From contig NZ_JAHXPT010000017.1 in assembly GCF_019431045.1 (NCBI RefSeq), positions 1 through 64,000 on the forward strand: a stretch of DNA of 64,000 nt. The letters run 5' to 3'. This DNA comes from Clostridium weizhouense (GTDB lineage Bacteria; Bacillota; Clostridia; Clostridiales; Clostridiaceae). A program made the translations under genes and the position numbers. The notes beneath the pieces were generated by a model. That model was not told the DNA's origin. It made no database searches and saw only the letters and a list, made by a program, of their open reading frames with translations. Position 1 is the first letter of the stretch; the number at the start of each line of letters is the position of its first letter. Shown here piece by piece: positions 44,681-53,587 of this stretch.

Positions 44681-45676
44681 ATGGATAATTTTTTATCAGT
44701 TTTTGCAGCAGAATTATCAAAAAACAAGAATTTCAAATATTTAAATTCTAAAAACAATATGGTAGAAAAAATAACTACTCCAAAAACAATACTGCAATTA
44801 AATTCAACACCATTTTCAATAGATGTTAATGAGTACTCTAATCCACATAGTTCAGATAATCCAACTGGAGATTATCGTGCTGCATATAGATTATCAAGAT
44901 TAGCTGATCCTATTCCAGAGTTAGAAACATATTATACAGATAGTCTTAATTCGTCAGAAAAAGTATGGGGAAATATTATAAATTCTGCTACTACAGAAAA
45001 TCAATATATTCTATCATTACTAAGTAAATCTCAGCTAGATTATAATACATCTCAAATGAGTGGAATGGGAGGTATACCTAATAGTTGGTTACCTGTTGAG
45101 ATAATTCCTTCTAATTGGTATGAATTAGTTAAAGATGAATCAAAGTTAATAAAGATGGAAATTGAAACTTCAAGTAATGCTGAAAATAAGGATTTTATTA
45201 TTATAAATGAAGATAAAGGGATTTCTTTAAATATTATAAATATGAATAATAGTAAATCAGAAATAAATTTAAATTCAAATACAACAATAAATAAAATATA
45301 TATTAATGTATTAAGGGGAGATTTCATAAGGAATTGGTTAAATTTTGAGATACTCCAATCATCTCAATGGAACATTGATGGATTAGAAAAAGGATATTTT
45401 TCTACAGGAGATATTTATGAAAATAAAGGCATATTTCCGTTAATTATAAAGTCAATATTAGTAGGTACTAAAGTGACATTTGAAGGTAATTTTGATGAAA
45501 AAGATATAGATGTAATAAATAAATATAAAATTAATAATTCTCTTTCAATAGGACCATTTTTATTAAATACTGAAACTGAAGATGTTGTTGTACATGAAAA
45601 AAAGCTGTTAACATCTAATGTAATACAAGTTATTGGATATATTAGTGAATTAATACCACTATGTCCGAGTAAATAA
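44681..45676 (+). CDS. Shorter paralogue of the 468-aa protein (331 aa)
   Basis: The ATG at 44681 has AAAGGA at proper spacing; an ATG six codons earlier overlaps that site. It shares with the 468-aa protein the early block NPxG(D/N)…S(R) (DNPTGDYRAAYRLSRLADPI), SNWYELVKDESK, VLRGDFIRNWLNFEIL, IFPLIIKSILVGTKVTFEGN and VIQVIGYISELIPLCPS. About 110 residues of the middle helical part are missing. Very Asn/Ser-rich, no signal peptide. Two paralogues of different length suggest two components of one assembly (inference). Confidence 0.7.
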   Translation: MDNFLSVFAAELSKNKNFKYLNSKNNMVEKITTPKTILQLNSTPFSIDVNEYSNPHSSDNPTGDYRAAYRLSRLADPIPELETYYTDSLNSSEKVWGNIINSATTENQYILSLLSKSQLDYNTSQMSGMGGIPNSWLPVEIIPSNWYELVKDESKLIKMEIETSSNAENKDFIIINEDKGISLNIINMNNSKSEINLNSNTTINKIYINVLRGDFIRNWLNFEILQSSQWNIDGLEKGYFSTGDIYENKGIFPLIIKSILVGTKVTFEGNFDEKDIDVINKYKINNSLSIGPFLLNTETEDVVVHEKKLLTSNVIQVIGYISELIPLCPSK

Positions 45677-45689
45677 TAGTGATAAAGAG

Positions 45690-45736
45690 TTTAAAGAATA
45701 TGAATTTAAAATACAAATAAATTCATATTCTTTAAT
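45690..45736. terminator. Bidirectional terminator
   Basis: AAAGAATATGAATTT…AAATTCATATTCTTT between the convergent 331-aa protein gene and the yvrJ-like gene. Confidence 0.85.
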
Positions 45737-45898
45737 TTATATAGTTTCATCAAGCTTATTTTTGCTTAAAACTACGTTAGTTAAAGCATTGATTGATACT
45801 GTTAGAGCATCTATTTTAGATTCAAATCTTATTAAAAGATAAGAAGCAACTGCGATTGGAAAGCCAACATTAGTTATTAACATTATAATATCTTCCAT
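45737..45898 (-). CDS. YvrJ-family small membrane protein (53 aa)
   Basis: GAAGGAGG then ATG. Sequence MEDIIMLITNVGFPIAVASY then LLIRFESKIDALTVSIN: one membrane segment and a heptad-like polar tail. This is the YvrJ family, often found with DUF1659 and DUF2922 genes (present here at 54.6-55.1 kb) and sharing the size and layout of BhlA/UviB-type holin-like peptides. It could help the endolysin at 47.1 kb reach the wall. A 3' remnant of a second copy lies at 41391-41465. Confidence 0.8.
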   Translation of the reverse strand: MEDIIMLITNVGFPIAVASYLLIRFESKIDALTVSINALTNVVLSKNKLDETI

Positions 45899-46085
45899 AA
45901 AAAAACCTCCTTCTTCAATTAAAAATTAAGGAACAAATTACAAAGTAATTTTAAATAAATTATTTTATGAAATCCTTCAATAGATTCCATCCATAATTGT
46001 CAATTTTACGTTATCAATTGTAAATACATATGCAAAAAAGAGTTTTATTTACTATAATACAAAACTGTTTAAAGTAATATCATAC

Positions 46086-46649
46086 TTAATGGCCAGAATC
46101 ATTATTAGTTACATAATCATAATAAAAGCAGATTGCTTTATCTATAATTTGATTTAAATATATGTTTATATCAGGATCTATTAATTTAAGCTCGGTTAAT
46201 TTTCTTAAAGTAGATTCACGGAACTGATAACTACGTTTTATATTAAACATTTCACCATCTATTGGGGTAGTAAGTCCCCTAGGTGAATATTGTTTATTTT
46301 CTACATCTGAAGTTTCTTTAGTATTAAGATTTGGCGTTTTTTTAACAGTGTCATTTTCTTTATTTATAGTATCTTTTGTATTATTTTTTATATCAATTTC
46401 CTTGTTTATATTATTTTGTTTATTATCTTTAAGATTAATATTATCTTTAAGATTAATATTATCTTCAAGATTAGTATTATTTTCAAAGGTTTCATCAATA
46501 TTATTATCTATATTTCCAAGTGAAAAAGTTTTTATTGGGGTTCCTAAGTTTATTGGTGTTTCATTAAATCCCATCTCATCACCAAATATATTATCATCAC
46601 TAAGCTCTGTAGAAGAATTAGTTTTAAAATTTTTCATTGTCTTTAACAA
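46086..46649 (-). CDS. RHH-like protein with long Asn-rich linker (about 187 aa)
   Basis: GGAGGAGATGAAA is best spaced for a TTG at 46649; an ATG at 46664 overlaps the site. The first half is a low-complexity Asn/Asp/Lys linker with near-perfect NINLKD repeats (AAGATTAATATTATCTTT on the + strand). The end, FNIKRSYQFRESTLRKLTEL then KLIDPDINIYLNQIIDKAIC, looks like an RHH DNA-binding domain. It resembles the partition RHH protein in architecture (repeat linker plus RHH), but has no parA partner. A second centromere binder or regulator is possible. Confidence 0.6.
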   Translation of the reverse strand: MLKTMKNFKTNSSTELSDDNIFGDEMGFNETPINLGTPIKTFSLGNIDNNIDETFENNTNLEDNINLKDNINLKDNKQNNINKEIDIKNNTKDTINKENDTVKKTPNLNTKETSDVENKQYSPRGLTTPIDGEMFNIKRSYQFRESTLRKLTELKLIDPDINIYLNQIIDKAICFYYDYVTNNDSGH

Positions 46650-46676
46650 TTTCATCTCCTCCATTTTTAAAATTTT

Positions 46677-46712
46677 TTAGGCACATGGATTTATTATTTT
46701 TTTAACTGTGCC
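46677..46712. promoter_or_regulatory. AGGCACA…TGTGCCT dyad
   Basis: Inverted repeat directly upstream of the RHH-like gene. The TTTAGGCACATG half also occurs at about 14977 and 17345, and the TGTGCCTTATGTAAATG half again at 50956. Confidence 0.4.
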
Positions 46713-46719
46713 TTATGTA

Positions 46720-47050
46720 AATGGCTTAAATACTACATCATGATAAGAATATATAAATATATAATCTTATCAATATATAATTTTATCAATACATATTCTT
46801 ATAATTATATGTTTATATAAAGATTTAAATATTGGTTATATTTTACATTAAAACTCATCAGAAATGTATATATATTTATAAATAATTTTTTTGAAAGGAG
46901 AAATTTACTATATTTATAGATGAAAAAGTGATTAAAGAAATTAATGAAGCAAAGTTAATTGATAAATTTTCTATAAATCAAGTTATATTAAAGGGTGGAT
47001 TTGTAGGGGCTCAGTGCTCGGCAAAAAAAGTTAGTTATACAAAAGTGTGA
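46720..47050 (+). pseudogene. Decayed copy of the 78-aa protein gene with its leader
   Basis: The leader (ACTACATCATGATAAGAATA, then on to GAAAGGAGAAATTTACT) is about 90 percent the same as 50975-51160. The coding part reads FIDEKVIKEINEAKLIDKFS then INQVILKGGFVGAQCSA, but the start codon is ATA instead of ATG and the frame breaks after …AKKVSYTKV. Confidence 0.8.
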
Positions 47051-47107
47051 AAGAACTCCTTTTAGTATATAATTAGCAATTCAAATATGAAAGGAAATGA
47101 TATACAA

Positions 47108-47992
47108 ATGTTAGATTGGAAAGAAAAAAATGGAGAATGGTATTGCTATAAGTCTGGGATGCTAGTTAAAGGCTGGGTAGAAGATGAAAATGGAAGATGG
47201 TTTCATTTAAATGAAGATTGTGGAAAAATGGATACAGATTGGATTGAAATTGATTCTAAATGGTATTATTTATATACTGAAAAAACTGAAAAGGATGGTA
47301 ATACTCATTATAAGGGAGAAATGGCTACGGGTTGGTTAAAATCTCCTCATTCAGGGAAATGGTACTATTTATATCCAGAGAAAACTGAACATGATGGTAA
47401 CACTTATTATAAAGGAGAGATGGCTACATCTACAACACTTAATATTAATAATAAAGTATATACATTTGATAAAAGTGGAGTGATGCAAGAATCTACCCTA
47501 TCTAAAGATGCTTTGGTTTCTACTAAGTGTATTGATTTTGTTAAAGGGTATGAAAAATTCTATGCACATAAATATGATGATGGTACAGGAACAATTACCC
47601 AAGGTTATGGTTGTATTGGAGATGAAATCGCTGATTGGGGAGATACAATTACAGAAAAGCAGGCAAGTGATAGATTGAATAGCTTGATAAATGCTAAGTA
47701 TGCTAAAACTATCAAAGCAAATTTGGATGCTAAAGGAATTTCATTAACTCAAAATCAATTTGATTCCCTTGTATCATTTGCATTTAATATTGGTTATCCC
47801 ACTCTTTTTAATAGTTCATTATACAAGTATATAGTTTCTGGTGGAAAAGATGAAGGTACAATTAAGAGGGATTTTTGCATGTATAACAAAGCTTTGGTAA
47901 AAGGTGCACTTACAGTTATGGATGGGTTAACCAAAAGAAGAATTGCTGAAAGCAATATATTTAATTATGGTGAATATGATTCAAGGCATTAA
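47108..47992 (+). CDS. Endolysin: cell-wall-binding repeats plus GH24 lysozyme
   Basis: About 294 residues from the ATG at 47108 (AAAGGA upstream). The N-terminal 110 residues hold choline-binding-type repeats (GWVEDENGRWFHLNEDCGKM; DSKWYYLY; SGKWYYLYPEK). The rest is a phage-type GH24 lysozyme: catalytic Glu in FVKGYEKFYAHKYDDGTGT, GYGCIGD, then NQFDSLVSFAFNIG. It cleaves peptidoglycan between MurNAc and GlcNAc. Binding repeats before the enzyme reverse the usual phage order. No signal peptide, so it needs a holin; the YvrJ peptide at 45.8 kb is a candidate. Lysis could release the signal-less toxins (inference). Confidence 0.9.
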   Translation: MLDWKEKNGEWYCYKSGMLVKGWVEDENGRWFHLNEDCGKMDTDWIEIDSKWYYLYTEKTEKDGNTHYKGEMATGWLKSPHSGKWYYLYPEKTEHDGNTYYKGEMATSTTLNINNKVYTFDKSGVMQESTLSKDALVSTKCIDFVKGYEKFYAHKYDDGTGTITQGYGCIGDEIADWGDTITEKQASDRLNSLINAKYAKTIKANLDAKGISLTQNQFDSLVSFAFNIGYPTLFNSSLYKYIVSGGKDEGTIKRDFCMYNKALVKGALTVMDGLTKRRIAESNIFNYGEYDSRH

Positions 47993-48049
47993 AAAATATT
48001 TACTATAATAAAGTTAAAAGTGGTTGTTATACTAAAATTGAAAAGGTTT

Positions 48050-48069
48050 CTGTCAAGTAAACAGTGAAA
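48050..48069. repeat. IS3-type end footprint
   Basis: TCTGTCAAGTAAACAGTGAA, close to 18118-18137. Confidence 0.45.
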
Positions 48070-48085
48070 AAAATAAAAATATTTG

Positions 48086-48120
48086 ATATCGCTAATTGCT
48101 TTTGTGATTGGCGATATTTT
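48086..48120 (+). terminator. Terminator region after endolysin
   Basis: ATATCGCTAAT…ATTGGCGATATTTT hairpin. The remaining 250 bases up to 48376 show nothing. Confidence 0.6.
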
Positions 48121-48376
48121 ATGCTACAGATTTCAGATAATCTCAATATTCCAAAGGCGTCATATCGGTATGATAAGAGCTGTATAAACTAAGATATTTA
48201 CATATAATTCTATTAGTACATCAATATAAGATTCTACTATTCATTCTATTAAGTGAATTATAAATAAATTTAATCAATAAATTTACAAAAAATATAAGTA
48301 ATGTTAAAATAATCATGAGTTTGAGGTGAAGTAAGATAATATTGATAAAATAAAGTAATTAAAAGGAGCATTATAA

Positions 48377-49060
48377 TTGAAACATATAAGAAGTTTTATA
48401 TCAGTAACATTGTTACTAGTAATGTTAACTGGTTGTGGAACTGAAAAACCACAAAGTAATAATAGCCAAACAAATAATGATACAGTTACTGAGACTGATA
48501 CAAATAAGATGGACAACAATACAAAAACTAATGATACTACTAATAATAATGTAAAAGATAAAGAAGGTAATACTAAAAAAGATAACACTGCCAATGAAGT
48601 AAATTCTAATAATAGTAATAGCAACACTGCTGTAAATAACAATTATAAAAATAATGCTACAACAGTACAAAATGAAGAATCATTTTATGGACAATGGGTT
48701 ATAGAAAAGGCAATAGCATATTGTAAAGTGGTAAGTTATAGCAATGATGATATAAAAAAAATAGTAGGAAAAAAACTAAGTTTTTCAAAAGAGCAGTCAA
48801 GTTGTTTTGGAGATGACATAAGTTACCTAAATGATATAGTGAAAAGTCCTATTTACAAAAAATCAGTTATTACATCTGATGAATTTTTAAAAAATTGGTG
48901 TGTACCTATAAGCACTTTGACTATAAATAGCAATACTGTAACAAAAATTGAGATAGATGACGCAAAAAATTTTCCGACATGTACTTTTTTTATAAAAGAT
49001 GATAATACATTAATACTTTACGGTGGAGGGATTTTTTTTGAACTTAGCAAAGTAACTTAA
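48377..49060 (+). CDS. Lipoprotein with Asn/Thr-rich linker (227 aa)
   Basis: TTG start with AAAAGGAGC upstream. A lipobox signal peptide (LLLVMLTGCG, Cys about 20) is followed by an 80-residue low-complexity Asn/Thr/Asp/Lys linker and a folded C-terminal domain (FYGQWVIEKAIAYCKVVSYS… KKLSFSKEQSSCFGDDISYL). Anchored outside the membrane. The C-terminal domain resembles small uncharacterised clostridial lipoprotein domains. Function unknown. A scrap of another such lipoprotein is at 49965-50115. Confidence 0.75.
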   Translation: MKHIRSFISVTLLLVMLTGCGTEKPQSNNSQTNNDTVTETDTNKMDNNTKTNDTTNNNVKDKEGNTKKDNTANEVNSNNSNSNTAVNNNYKNNATTVQNEESFYGQWVIEKAIAYCKVVSYSNDDIKKIVGKKLSFSKEQSSCFGDDISYLNDIVKSPIYKKSVITSDEFLKNWCVPISTLTINSNTVTKIEIDDAKNFPTCTFFIKDDNTLILYGGGIFFELSKVT

Positions 49061-49084
49061 GACATAGACTAAGCAAACACAAAT

Positions 49085-49165
49085 TAATTATAAATAATTT
49101 ATTTTGGAAGGGGAAATTTACTATATTTATAGATGAAAAAGTGATTAAAGAAATTAATGGAGCAA
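49085..49165 (+). pseudogene. Second decayed copy of the 78-aa protein gene
   Basis: GGGGAAATTTACTATATTTA then GATGAAAAAGTGATTAAAG and AATGGAGCAAAGGTAATT match the intact gene at 51161 for about 60 bases, then end. As in the 46.9-kb copy, the ATG is ATA. Confidence 0.8.
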
Positions 49166-49240
49166 AGGTAATTTATATATTGAAAACATCAAACTAGAAA
49201 TGCAAGTACATACACCTATAATATTTAAAGGATAAGTTTT

Positions 49241-49560
49241 ATAATTTAATCTAAAAAGTTTGATGAATTTATAGTAGTAAATTTATCAAACTTTTTAGAG
49301 TGTTTTGATGCACTAAAAGTTCTTAGTTTACCACCCCTAATTATAAGATAATAAAGGTTTTTAAATATATTAATATTATATCTATATATAAATATAAGAT
49401 ATAAATATATAATATTAATATTTAATATTAATATGTAATATTATAAAAGGCACTAGTATTAAGTCTAGTGCCTTTTATAATTTAGTAGTAATGTAGATAA
49501 TCTTTTATATATAAATAATTAAATAAATACTAATAATTTAGTAATCCTTTTTAATACTTA
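49241..49560. repeat. Long direct repeat, copy 1 (array plus terminator)
   Basis: Matches 54293-54560: TCTAAAAAGTTTGATGAATT, ACCACCCCTAATTATAAGA, an AATATTAATATTTAATATTA array (about 49420) and the hairpin AAAGGCACTAG-TATTAAGT-CTAGTGCCTTT (about 49449-49478). The copies bracket a 5-kb accessory segment. Confidence 0.85.
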
Positions 49561-49644
49561 CTTATTTTTTTACTTAAAATTTTACGTTGTATTTTAAATA
49601 ATTTAAGCTTATATTTTATATATATTTAAAAGGAGCTCATTTAT

Positions 49645-49889
49645 ATGAATATTAAACCTGTATCTGATTTACGTAATATAATGAAGTATTAAAGGATTGT
49701 GGTAATGGAGAACCTGTTTTTTTAACTAAGAATGGACATGGACGTTATGTTTTATTAGATATTGTAGAATATCAAAAACAACAGGAGACAATTAAGTTGC
49801 TATCTAAACTTGCAGAAGCAGAAGAAGCTATAAAAAATGGTGAAAAGTATCTTACATTAGATGAAGTTAGAGCAAATCTTAAGGTATAG
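49645..49889 (+). pseudogene. Phd/YefM-type antitoxin, broken
   Basis: AAAGGAGCTC precedes the ATG. MNIKPVSDLRN is followed by a small deletion; the other frame then gives NEVLKDCGNGEPVFLTKNGH, RYVLLDIVEYQKQQETIKLL and ends TLDEVRANLKV. The pattern is that of the Phd/YefM antitoxins. Confidence 0.75.
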
Positions 49890-49894
49890 TTAAA

Positions 49895-49965
49895 TTGGAA
49901 TATAGAATAAAAATTAATCCTAAAGCACAAGAAGATTTGCAAGAGATAAAAATGTATATAAGCTT
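49895..49965 (+). pseudogene. RelE/ParE-type toxin, truncated
   Basis: LEYRIKINPKAQEDLQEIKM then YIS: the start of a ParE/RelE toxin with a TTG start, cut off after about 23 codons by a lipoprotein-gene fragment. Its antitoxin is broken too. Confidence 0.65.
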
Positions 49966-50115
49966 ATTGTATCTACTTTCTTTGATGTATCAGCTTTAGT
50001 TTCATTTTCAATACTGTTTGTATTTTTACTATCAGACTTATTTATTGTTTGATTATCAGATAAATCCGTTTTGTTTTCTGAATTAGCAGCCATTTTTGTA
50101 TTATTACATCCATCA
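49966..50115 (-). pseudogene. Lipoprotein linker fragment
   Basis: The minus strand encodes GCNNTKMAANSENKTDLSDN and more Asn/Ser/Lys linker with no stop for about 45 codons, but has no start or C-terminal domain. A remnant of a lipoprotein like those at 48.4 and 50.1 kb. Confidence 0.45.
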
Positions 50116-50133
50116 TGTGTTATGATAATTCCG

Positions 50134-50706
50134 TTAATTTATGCTTTTCATTGTATGAATTACCTTTTGAGACTCTTGAATCATAGATACAAAATCATTA
50201 ATATCAGTAGTTGTAGAATCTAAAGGTACATCTGTAGGTCCACCTACTAAATAAGTTGTATTACCTAGAGTAATAAACTTTTTCTCACAAACAGAATCAA
50301 ACATTTCTGCTTCTTCAGAATCATATTTTTTCTTTATAACAAAAAGTAATCCTCTATTTTCAGGAGTTTTAGGATCTTTTGATTTAAAATAAACAGCTAA
50401 GCCTTCATCATCTTCTTTAATTTTATATTTACCTTTCCAGTTATCAGGAAATTGCATTGAAAAGCCTAGCTTACTTTTAAAAATTAAATCATTAGTTGAT
50501 TTATTCGGTTTTTGAGTTACATTGTCATTACTAACAGTTTTACTATTCTTTGGTGCTGAACTATTAGTACTATCTGATATCATTTCACTTTGAGTAGAAT
50601 TACTTTCATCAGAAGATGTTTCATTTATCTTAGAGCTACTACATCCATATAAAATAGCTGTTGTTGAAATTAAAACTGTAATAATTAATAGTTTTTTTAA
50701 TTTCAT
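50134..50706 (-). CDS. Lipoprotein with PsbP/DUF-like domain (190 aa)
   Basis: AAAAGGAGATAATT before the ATG. Signal peptide with lipobox ILYGCSS (Cys 22), a Ser/Asn linker of about 50 residues, and a domain beginning KSKLGFSMQFPDNWKGKYKI that ends in ESQKVIHTMKSIN. The 'FxMxFPxxWxGxY' opening is common in small extracytoplasmic proteins annotated as PsbP-like. Function unknown. Confidence 0.75.
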   Translation of the reverse strand: MKLKKLLIITVLISTTAILYGCSSSKINETSSDESNSTQSEMISDSTNSSAPKNSKTVSNDNVTQKPNKSTNDLIFKSKLGFSMQFPDNWKGKYKIKEDDEGLAVYFKSKDPKTPENRGLLFVIKKKYDSEEAEMFDSVCEKKFITLGNTTYLVGGPTDVPLDSTTTDINDFVSMIQESQKVIHTMKSIN

Positions 50707-51160
50707 AATTATCTCCTTTTAATTTTTAGCTTTGTTTTAAAACTATGTTGACATTATTATAAAGCCTAATTTTTTACTAGTAAAATTATACCATAATTAC
50801 TAATCCAATATTATCTAATTTATTCTTATATATTTGTTTTGTACTTTATTGTGTTATTATTTTCTTTTACTAATTTTTCTGTTTTCTTATTATTAACTTC
50901 TTTAGTAGTATTTTGTGAGTTCTTATTAATACTATTATCAGTATTATTTTTTGATTGTGCCTTATGTAAATGCCTTAAATACTACATCATGATAAGAATA
51001 TATAAAGATATAATCTTATAAATATATAATTTTATCAATACATATTCTCATAATCATATATTTATATAAAGATTTAAATATTTCGTTATATTTTACATTA
51101 AAATTTATCAGAAATGTATATATATTTATAAATAATTTATTTTGAAAGGAGAAATTTACT
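50707..51160. other. Intergenic: coding scrap and repeated leader
   Basis: The minus strand at about 50845-50955 still encodes a linker-like QSKNNTDNSINKNSQNTTKE without start or domain. From 50956 on, the sequence repeats the 46.71-46.91 kb leader (TGTGCCTTATGTAAATG, then ACTACATCATGATAAGAATA). Confidence 0.5.
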
Positions 51161-51397
51161 ATGTTTATAGATGAAAAAGTGATTAAAGAAAATAATGGAG
51201 CAAAGGTAATTGATAAATTCGCTATGAATCAAGTTATATTGAAGGCAGGATTTGTAGGGGCTCAGTGCTCAGCAGAAAAGTTAGGTATACAAAAGTGTGA
51301 AAACTGTGAAATGGAAAGTTTGTGTGAAGAAATGGACAATATTTATGATGCAGTTAAGACAAGCACTGTAGTTGTTAAAAAAGTTTTTAATTTATAA
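51161..51397 (+). CDS. Small Cys-containing protein, intact copy (78 aa)
   Basis: GAAAGGAGAAATTTACT then ATG. MFIDEKVIKENNGAKVIDKF, later FVGAQCSAEKLGIQKCENCE then MESLCEEMD: four Cys spaced C…C-x2-C…C, possible metal site. The family is unknown to me. Two older copies (46.9 and 49.1 kb) both have ATA in place of the ATG and are broken, so this locus is repeatedly duplicated. A 21-bp perfect terminator stem follows. Confidence 0.7.
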   Translation: MFIDEKVIKENNGAKVIDKFAMNQVILKAGFVGAQCSAEKLGIQKCENCEMESLCEEMDNIYDAVKTSTVVVKKVFNL

Positions 51398-51455
51398 AAA
51401 TAATATAGCTCTAGAAAATGATGAAAATTATTTTCTAGAGCTATATTATTTTTAA
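51395..51455. terminator. Strong bidirectional terminator
   Basis: AATAATATAGCTCTAGAAAA…TTTTCTAGAGCTATATTATT, ending transcripts from both sides. Confidence 0.92.
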
Positions 51456-51467
51456 GGATTTTTTAAT

Positions 51468-52343
51468 TTAAAATATAATATGTAAACTATCATCACATAT
51501 CATATCTATAAATGTGGAATTATTTATATTTAAATTCTTATCTTCATAAGAATTATCTTCTTTTTTTCTACTATACTTTATAATTCTTGGAGTTCGTACA
51601 TTATCTATAATTACTTTTATATCATCTATAGTATAATGATTCTTAGCAACTAATTCATAAAGAACAAGATCATTTGACTTGAAGGTTATACTAGCATATT
51701 CTCTATTTTTAAAATTATTATTTTTATTTAATTTATCTTGAGCGTAATATATGCAATTATAACAATCTTTATCAAATGTAAGCAATGTTATAGATTCTAA
51801 TTTAGGAAAATAATAAGATAGTATATATGCAAGAATTGATATAGATATTTCACCAGCATTTTTCTTTTGTATTCTTCTATTTGTATTTGGACCAACTTCT
51901 TTGCCTGGAATAGGCCAATTATTATATAGAATATTTATCTATTCTATGAATTCATAATCTATATCTTCATAAGGTTGATTTTGGATAATTGATTTATTCA
52001 TGTAACCAATGATTTGAGCAAATCTATGTGCACTATACATAGTAATATTCAAGATATTTAATTCTTCATTATTAGCAAGGTCAATATATTCAATTTCATT
52101 TATTATATAAACAAAAATGCCATTATCTCTTAATTCTTGCAAATATGTGGTCCTAATAGTACTATCATTTATTTCAATATTAACCCAAGAAGGAATAATT
52201 ATAACATCATATTGTTTTAGTATTTGAATAATTGATATATGGTTTTCATTTAATTTTGTACAAAACTCAACAAAATTATTATCAAGTATACAAGTCTTAG
52301 CATTAGGCTTATTAACTAAAAATTGTTTTAAACTAGTTTCCAT
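51468..52343 (-). pseudogene. PIN-like protein with an in-frame amber codon
   Basis: Codons from the ATG at 52343 (AAGGAGTAATTATA) run 134 residues to a TAG at 51941. The same frame then continues without another stop through NILYNNWPIPGKEVGPNTNR to LHIIF at 51468, in all 291 residues. The first part has PIN-like features (AKTCILDNNFVEFC; DVIIIPSWVNIEI), and after the amber comes LLTFDKDCYN with another Asp. The reading frame is undamaged beyond the single codon, so this is a recent nonsense mutation or a readthrough site. It is third in an XRE, ImmA/IrrE, PIN-like operon. Confidence 0.75.
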
Positions 52344-52348
52344 TATAA

Positions 52349-53134
52349 TTACTCCTTAATAAGCTTTTGTATATGCTTAGTTAATTGCTTTAAGTAATCT
52401 AAATTATCCTGATGAGAAGAAGCTTCACAATCATCCTGCATTGCTTTTTTAATTTTTCTTTCTAAATTTCCTATGCTAACTACATAAGAAGGTTTTACTA
52501 ATTCATCATCTAGCTCTAGCTCTTGAAATTTTTCAACTAAATTAATAGAATCTTTATCAAAATTCTCTAATATTAATTTTATTAATTCACTATTGTTATT
52601 ATTTTTAGCTGCTTCATATATATTTATTAAAATAGCTTTGTAAGGTGCTTTATATAAATCCATACAATATATAATCTTATTTATAAAGCTATCTTCTGAT
52701 AAGCTATTATAATAATTATAAACATTTCCAAGCATTATCATAGAAGCAAAATAATCTGCTTTTCTTTCATTTAACTGCAGATCTATTGAAATATTATGAG
52801 AGTTATTTATTACATTTTTATCATATAGCAGATGATATACCTCATGCCAAGCTACAAAATATTGATATACTCTTGGTTGAGCAGTGTTAAGTACAGGGAT
52901 TTTTTTATCATTTTTTGTATAAATAGCTCCACCCCAAAATTGATCTTCTATTGGTAGTTGTATTAATCCATTATCTTTTAAAATTTGAAATGCTAATTTT
53001 TCTTCTGCTTTTACAACATTATTTAAATTTAAGTCAGTAAGTAAACGATCTTTATAATGTAATATCTCATCTTTAATTATTGAATTTTTTTCTATGACTT
53101 TATCTAAATTTTTACTAGTTATAAGTTCTGACAT
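52349..53134 (-). CDS. ImmA/IrrE-type zinc metallopeptidase (261 aa)
   Basis: AGGTGAAATTTC precedes the ATG. The zinc motif HExxH is AWHEVYHLLYD, followed by the third-ligand region NERKADYFASMIML, together diagnostic of ImmA/IrrE peptidases, which cleave XRE-type repressors after stress. Here the likely target is the XRE protein encoded 19 bases upstream. The C-terminal 90 residues are helical, of unknown role. Six bases separate it from the PIN-like gene. Confidence 0.88.
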   Translation of the reverse strand: MSELITSKNLDKVIEKNSIIKDEILHYKDRLLTDLNLNNVVKAEEKLAFQILKDNGLIQLPIEDQFWGGAIYTKNDKKIPVLNTAQPRVYQYFVAWHEVYHLLYDKNVINNSHNISIDLQLNERKADYFASMIMLGNVYNYYNSLSEDSFINKIIYCMDLYKAPYKAILINIYEAAKNNNNSELIKLILENFDKDSINLVEKFQELELDDELVKPSYVVSIGNLERKIKKAMQDDCEASSHQDNLDYLKQLTKHIQKLIKE

Positions 53135-53153
53135 GAAATTTCACCTACTTTCT

Positions 53154-53540
53154 TTAATAATATAAGTCACACAAATGTAAAATATCATCTAATATATTAA
53201 ACATTTCTTGAGCTTTAGGTTCATAAGTATGCTCTTTTGGGGCATTATCAGAATAAACTACTACATTATCTATATTCTTATTTTCATTGTAATTAACTAT
53301 TTCATCTAAAGTAATGTTAATAGTATCAATGATTTTGTTTATATGGGTTTTAAACGTAGTCTTACTATCTGTTTCACCTTTAAATAAGTTATTTAAAGTT
53401 GGTCTACTTATACCTGTTAATTTGGAAAAGGACACTTTAGTATGACCTTTATCTTTCATTATTTCTAGTAACTTATCACCAACAATCTTTCGATTGTCAA
53501 ATAAAGTATCTAGTGTTATATTACCTAAAAATTTTTTCAT
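53154..53540 (-). CDS. XRE-family repressor (128 aa)
   Basis: The ATG at 53540 has AAGGAGGT upstream. HTH: KVSFSKLTGISRPTLNNLFK (about 37-56). First gene of the operon with ImmA/IrrE and the PIN-like protein, the usual order for repressor-protease switches. An operator is probable in the upstream AT-rich CTAAATGTAAAAAAAATTTTTACATTTAG (about 53590-53620), a perfect dyad. Confidence 0.85.
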   Translation of the reverse strand: MKKFLGNITLDTLFDNRKIVGDKLLEIMKDKGHTKVSFSKLTGISRPTLNNLFKGETDSKTTFKTHINKIIDTINITLDEIVNYNENKNIDNVVVYSDNAPKEHTYEPKAQEMFNILDDILHLCDLYY

Positions 53541-53587
53541 ATAACCAACCTCCTTAACATTATTATATGTCAAAGTGTAAAAAAAAT

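Noticed and set aside
47108..47992. Prophage
   Set aside because: An endolysin alone, with no capsid, tail, terminase or portal genes anywhere in the window.
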